Program-made: the position numbers and the translations under genes
Shown: one piece after another, positions 61,136 to 64,000 of the stretch
Layout of the letters: the number at the start of each line of letters is the position of its first letter
Position numbering within the stretch: position 1 is the first letter of the stretch
Assembly: GCA_910574745.1 (NCBI GenBank)
Contig: CAJTCE010000014.1
Span: forward strand, 1-64,000
Length of the DNA stretch: 64,000 nucleotides
DNA from: Lachnospiraceae bacterium
Lineage (GTDB): Bacteria > Bacillota > Clostridia > Lachnospirales > Lachnospiraceae
Reading direction: 5' to 3'
The notes under the pieces: generated by a model
The model's input: the letters and a program-made list of their open reading frames with translations, nothing else
Database searches by the model: none
What the model was told of the DNA's origin: nothing

Positions 61136-62653
61136 TTACATTGCCATTCCGGTTGCCAGCTCCATAACCTTTTCCTGAGTGGCTTCTTTGCCCGGGATTT
61201 CTCCTGCGACCTTTCCTCCCGAAAGCACTACGATACGGTCCGACATGGATATCAGCTCCGGAAGCTCGGAAGAAATCATAATGATTGCCATTCCCTGTCT
61301 TGCAAGATCCACCATGATTTTATAAATCTCATACTTGGTTCCTACATCAATTCCTCTGGTAGGTTCGTCTAAAATCAGCACCTTGGGATTCGTCATCAAC
61401 CATTTGCTGAGGACTACCTTCTGCTGGTTGCCTCCCGATAAAGTGTTTAAATGAACGTCCATATCCGGAGCTTTGACCTTGAGTTCTTCGAAATACCGTA
61501 AGGCCGCTTTTTTCTCTTTTAGGGCTTTTATCATACCATATTCGGTAATAGCTTTCAACGACGCTAAGGTAATGTTCTGTTCGATGGACATGCCTCCTAC
61601 GAAGCCGTCCACCTTACGATCCTCGGTTACCAGGGCAATGCCTTTTCTAATTGCTTCTTCGGGATTTCTGATGCATACTTTCTGTCCCTGCATGTAAATA
61701 TTTCCGCTTTGCTTTTCTATAATACCGAAGATGGCGTTTACCAGTTCGCTCCTTCCGGCACCCACCAGACCGCCGATTCCCAAAATCTCTCCCTGGCGCA
61801 CCTGAAAGCTCACGTCCTCCACGATTTTTTTCCGGGCATTCTGGGGATGAGGCACACTGAAATTTTCAATACGCATAATCTCATCCTTTATGGGCACTTC
61901 CTCCTTGGGATAGAGATTATCCATCTTTCTGCCCACCATTTCCGAAATGATCAGGCCCTGGTCAAACTCGCTTCTTTCATGGCTGTTTATAACGCATCCG
62001 TCCCTCATAACAACGATCCGATCCGAATATGCAAATACTTCATCCAGCTTATGGGAAATCAGCACACAGGTATAGCCCTTTTCTTTTAACTGAAGCATGA
62101 TTTCAAAAAGCCGTTTGGATTCCGTTTCCGTAAGAGAAGCCGTGGGCTCATCCAGAATTAAAATCTGGGGATTACTGGAAAGAGCCCTGGCTATGGAAAT
62201 TAGCTGCTGCTTACTGGCGCTTAAATTTCGCAGGATTTCAGTGGCGTCAACATCCAGCTGTACCATTTCCAAATAGGATTCCGCCGCCTTATGAAGTTTA
62301 TTCCACTGAATGTTTTTTCCAAACTGCCCCCATCTGCCCAGAAACAGGTTTTCCGCCACATTCAAATCCAAATGCATGTTTAGCTCCTGATAGATCATGG
62401 CAATTCCGGCTTCTTCCGATTGCCTTGTATTTTTGAACTGTACTTTTTTTCCGTTGATCTCTATTTCGCCCTGATAGCTGTCGCAGGCGTAGGAGCCGCT
62501 GAGTATTTTCATTAATGTACTTTTTCCGGCTCCGTTTTCTCCTACGATAGACAGAATTTCGCCTTTATATGCCTCTAAACACACGTCGTTCAGGGCCTTT
62601 ACGCCGGGAAAGGCTTTGGTAATATGTTTCATTTTGAGCACTGTTTCTGCCAT
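61136..62653 (-). CDS. Sugar ABC transporter ATP-binding protein (RbsA/MglA-like)
   Basis: 505 residues from the ATG (MAETVLKMKH) after AAGGAG. Two ABC domains: first with Walker [10 protein letters not shown] and Walker [11 protein letters not shown]; second with degenerate Walker A GLVGAGRSE, signature [13 protein letters not shown] and Walker [13 protein letters not shown]. Powers uptake through the permease encoded upstream (16-base gap). About the same architecture as the other sugar ATPase in this window but a separate subfamily member. Confidence 0.93.
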   Translation of the reverse strand: MAETVLKMKHITKAFPGVKALNDVCLEAYKGEILSIVGENGAGKSTLMKILSGSYACDSYQGEIEINGKKVQFKNTRQSEEAGIAMIYQELNMHLDLNVAENLFLGRWGQFGKNIQWNKLHKAAESYLEMVQLDVDATEILRNLSASKQQLISIARALSSNPQILILDEPTASLTETESKRLFEIMLQLKEKGYTCVLISHKLDEVFAYSDRIVVMRDGCVINSHERSEFDQGLIISEMVGRKMDNLYPKEEVPIKDEIMRIENFSVPHPQNARKKIVEDVSFQVRQGEILGIGGLVGAGRSELVNAIFGIIEKQSGNIYMQGQKVCIRNPEEAIRKGIALVTEDRKVDGFVGGMSIEQNITLASLKAITEYGMIKALKEKKAALRYFEELKVKAPDMDVHLNTLSGGNQQKVVLSKWLMTNPKVLILDEPTRGIDVGTKYEIYKIMVDLARQGMAIIMISSELPELISMSDRIVVLSGGKVAGEIPGKEATQEKVMELATGMAM

Positions 62654-62669
62654 TTTACCGGTCTCCTTC

Positions 62670-63617
62670 CTATCTGGCGGCAATTTTCTTCAGCCTGAAG
62701 GTATCCATTCCCACAGCCGCTACCATAATGACGCCGATGGTTATTTTCTGCCAATATACAGATACATGTAAGAGCACCATGGCATTGGAGATGGTCTCCA
62801 TCAAAGCACAGCCTAAAATTGTTCCTATTACCGAACCATAACCACCGTACATGCTGGTACCGCCGATAATAACCGCCGCAACTGCCGTCATTTCCCAGCC
62901 TTCTCCCGCGTTGGGCTGTGCGGAGCTTAATCTTGCCGCCATAATGATTCCTACAAAGCCCGCTAAAAGAGATACCAGCACATGGGAGCTGAATAAAATC
63001 TTCTTTACATTAATGCCCGATACCCTGGATGCTTCCCTGTTTCCGCCTACAGCCATAAGACTTCTGCCGTAGGGCGTTTTCTTAATGACAAAGTGGCCGA
63101 TTATTACAATAAAGAGGGCGATGAATACCGAATAAGGAATACTCCAAAGGGTGCCCTGTCCTATGGCTTTAAAGCCGTCGGGCAGAGGGTAATAAGGTTC
63201 TCCTTTTGTCAGCACATTAACAATTCCTCTGGCTACATACATGGTGCCCAAAGTAGCAATAAGGGCCGGAATCTGACAATTGACAATCAGAACCGCATTG
63301 ACGATTCCCACAACTGCCGCCGCTAAAAGTCCCATAATAATGGACAGCCAGACGGGCCAGTCGTTGACAAGACACAATCCGCAGATAGCCCCGCCTAATC
63401 CCATTACGGAGCCGATGGACATATCAAGGCTTGCTCCTAAAAGCACATATGTAACGCCCACGCTTACAATCAGCAGAAAGGAAATGCTTCTTGCCAGATC
63501 GATCAGATTGGATGAGGAAAAGAATACCGGATTGATGATTCCCGTCACAATGCACAGCAATGCAAGAGGCCCCACCTTTATCAGGCTGTTCACATTCAAC
63601 TTCTTTTTCAAGGTCAC
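62670..63617 (-). CDS. Sugar ABC transporter permease (RbsC-like)
   Basis: 315 residues from a GTG (TTG two codons later is an alternative, with only a weak AGG upstream of either). Eight to ten hydrophobic segments and BPD_transp_2 marks GASLDMSIGSVMGLGGA (about residue 61), GGNREASRVSGINV and the ending AAVIIGGTSMYGGYGSVIGTILGCALMETISN. Length matches RbsC (~320), unlike the longer permease of the other system. Ribose-type or other monosaccharide transport is expected; the sugar is unknown. Confidence 0.92.
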   Translation of the reverse strand: MTLKKKLNVNSLIKVGPLALLCIVTGIINPVFFSSSNLIDLARSISFLLIVSVGVTYVLLGASLDMSIGSVMGLGGAICGLCLVNDWPVWLSIIMGLLAAAVVGIVNAVLIVNCQIPALIATLGTMYVARGIVNVLTKGEPYYPLPDGFKAIGQGTLWSIPYSVFIALFIVIIGHFVIKKTPYGRSLMAVGGNREASRVSGINVKKILFSSHVLVSLLAGFVGIIMAARLSSAQPNAGEGWEMTAVAAVIIGGTSMYGGYGSVIGTILGCALMETISNAMVLLHVSVYWQKITIGVIMVAAVGMDTFRLKKIAAR

Positions 63618-63642
63618 ACCTGCTTTCTTCTGTTTTCACGCA

Positions 63643-64000
63643 TTATTCCGCATCCTCTTTATACGTTTCCACATTGTCTTTTGTTACAAGAGTAACGCCG
63701 GAGTCAATGACGGTTTCCCCGATTTCTTCCCCGTTATTGATTCTGGTCAGTATTTCGATTGCCTTGCGGCCCATGAAATCAGGCTTCTGCACAATGGTTC
63801 CCCATACGACGCCGGAGCGGATATAGTCAAGGCATTCCGCCGTATCGTCAAAGCCGATAACCGTTATGGCGCCGGATAAGCCCTGTTCCTCCAAAACCTT
63901 TCCTGCCGCAACCGCACCCGTTCCTTCACTTCCGAAAATGGCATTCATCTCGGGATAAGCCTTCAGCATATCCTGTGCCTTCTGGGTTCCTGTCAGCATA
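63643..64000 (-). CDS. Sugar-binding protein of the second ABC transporter (partial, 5' end outside window)
   Basis: C-terminal 119 residues only; the gene continues beyond the right edge, so its signal peptide and first lobe are not visible. Peripla_BP_4 C-terminal lobe: AIFGSEGTGAVAAGKVLEE, VIGFDDTAECLDYIRSG and VVWGTIVQKPDFMGRKAIEIL, a RbsB-like layout in which the Asp residues bind sugar hydroxyls. It ends 25 bases before the permease gene and is the first gene seen of this transporter operon. Confidence 0.88.
   Translation of the reverse strand, partial: MLTGTQKAQDMLKAYPEMNAIFGSEGTGAVAAGKVLEEQGLSGAITVIGFDDTAECLDYIRSGVVWGTIVQKPDFMGRKAIEILTRINNGEEIGETVIDSGVTLVTKDNVETYKEDAE

Noticed and set aside
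1-64000. Insertion sequences, prophage or integrase attachment sites
   Set aside because: No transposase, integrase or flanking inverted/direct repeats of the proper kind were found.

Overview
The window looks like a chromosomal stretch of a low-to-mid GC Gram-positive anaerobe of the class Clostridia, most likely Lachnospiraceae. The evidence is strong AGGAGG-type ribosome binding sites, the HprK/Crh style of carbon catabolite control, an agr-type quorum-sensing locus, YesM/YesN-type two-component systems next to sugar ABC transporters, an Amt-PII fusion, a DUF6465-type small basic protein and an LXG toxin locus. No rRNA, tRNA, CRISPR array, transposase or phage gene was found. The family assignment is inferred from gene content only.

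Layout. 0.2-6.4 kb: one giant secreted protein of four repeated beta-rich modules plus C-terminal fibronectin-III-like domains (minus strand). 6.8-10.0 kb: a quorum-sensing locus, with agrB and a 48-residue agrD on the plus strand converging through a shared hairpin on agrC and agrA on the minus strand, followed by an XRE regulator. 10.1-16.6 kb: a histone-tail-like small protein; an aminotransferase/patatin/uppP operon; and an MBOAT acyltransferase plus SGNH partner whose gene is flanked by two different arrays of short tandem repeats. 16.8-27.8 kb: thioredoxin, a multiple-monosaccharide ABC transporter and the sensory cluster feeding it (membrane-anchored binding protein, histidine kinase, AraC response regulator, binding lipoprotein), then a GNAT protein. 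28.0-30.5 kb: cyclophilin and an ammonium transporter fused to a PII domain.

30.7-36.7 kb: a type VII secretion (LXG) toxin cassette: two small helical partners, an LXG toxin with an unrecognised C-terminal domain, and three paralogous six-TM proteins that are probably immunity proteins. Between two of these lies a 38-codon relic of the C-terminus of a second toxin. This is the most interesting region of the window. 37.1-48.6 kb: housekeeping genes: class II aldolase, a lipid kinase, an apparent hprK-glcK-murB-rapZ-whiA-crh operon, uvrC and ftsH. The last gene of that operon is a Crh-type HPr carrying Glu instead of His at position 15. 48.8-50.9 kb: pyrG and a small membrane protein. 51.2-58.4 kb: a GH3 glycosidase diverging from an AraC regulator, a chemoreceptor-like protein, a diguanylate cyclase, a GIY-YIG protein and an unknown small protein. 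58.5-64.0 kb: a second sugar ABC transporter with YesM/YesN-type regulators; its binding-protein gene runs off the right edge.

The genes share a theme of sensing and ranking carbon sources: two regulated sugar uptake systems, a GH3 enzyme, glucokinase and HprK/Crh. Around this sit cell-surface and cell-cell interaction functions: agr, the giant surface protein, LXG toxin and immunity, and surface-polymer acylation. Start codons were reassigned from upstream ribosome binding sites where these clearly favoured an internal start; such cases are noted in the entries.
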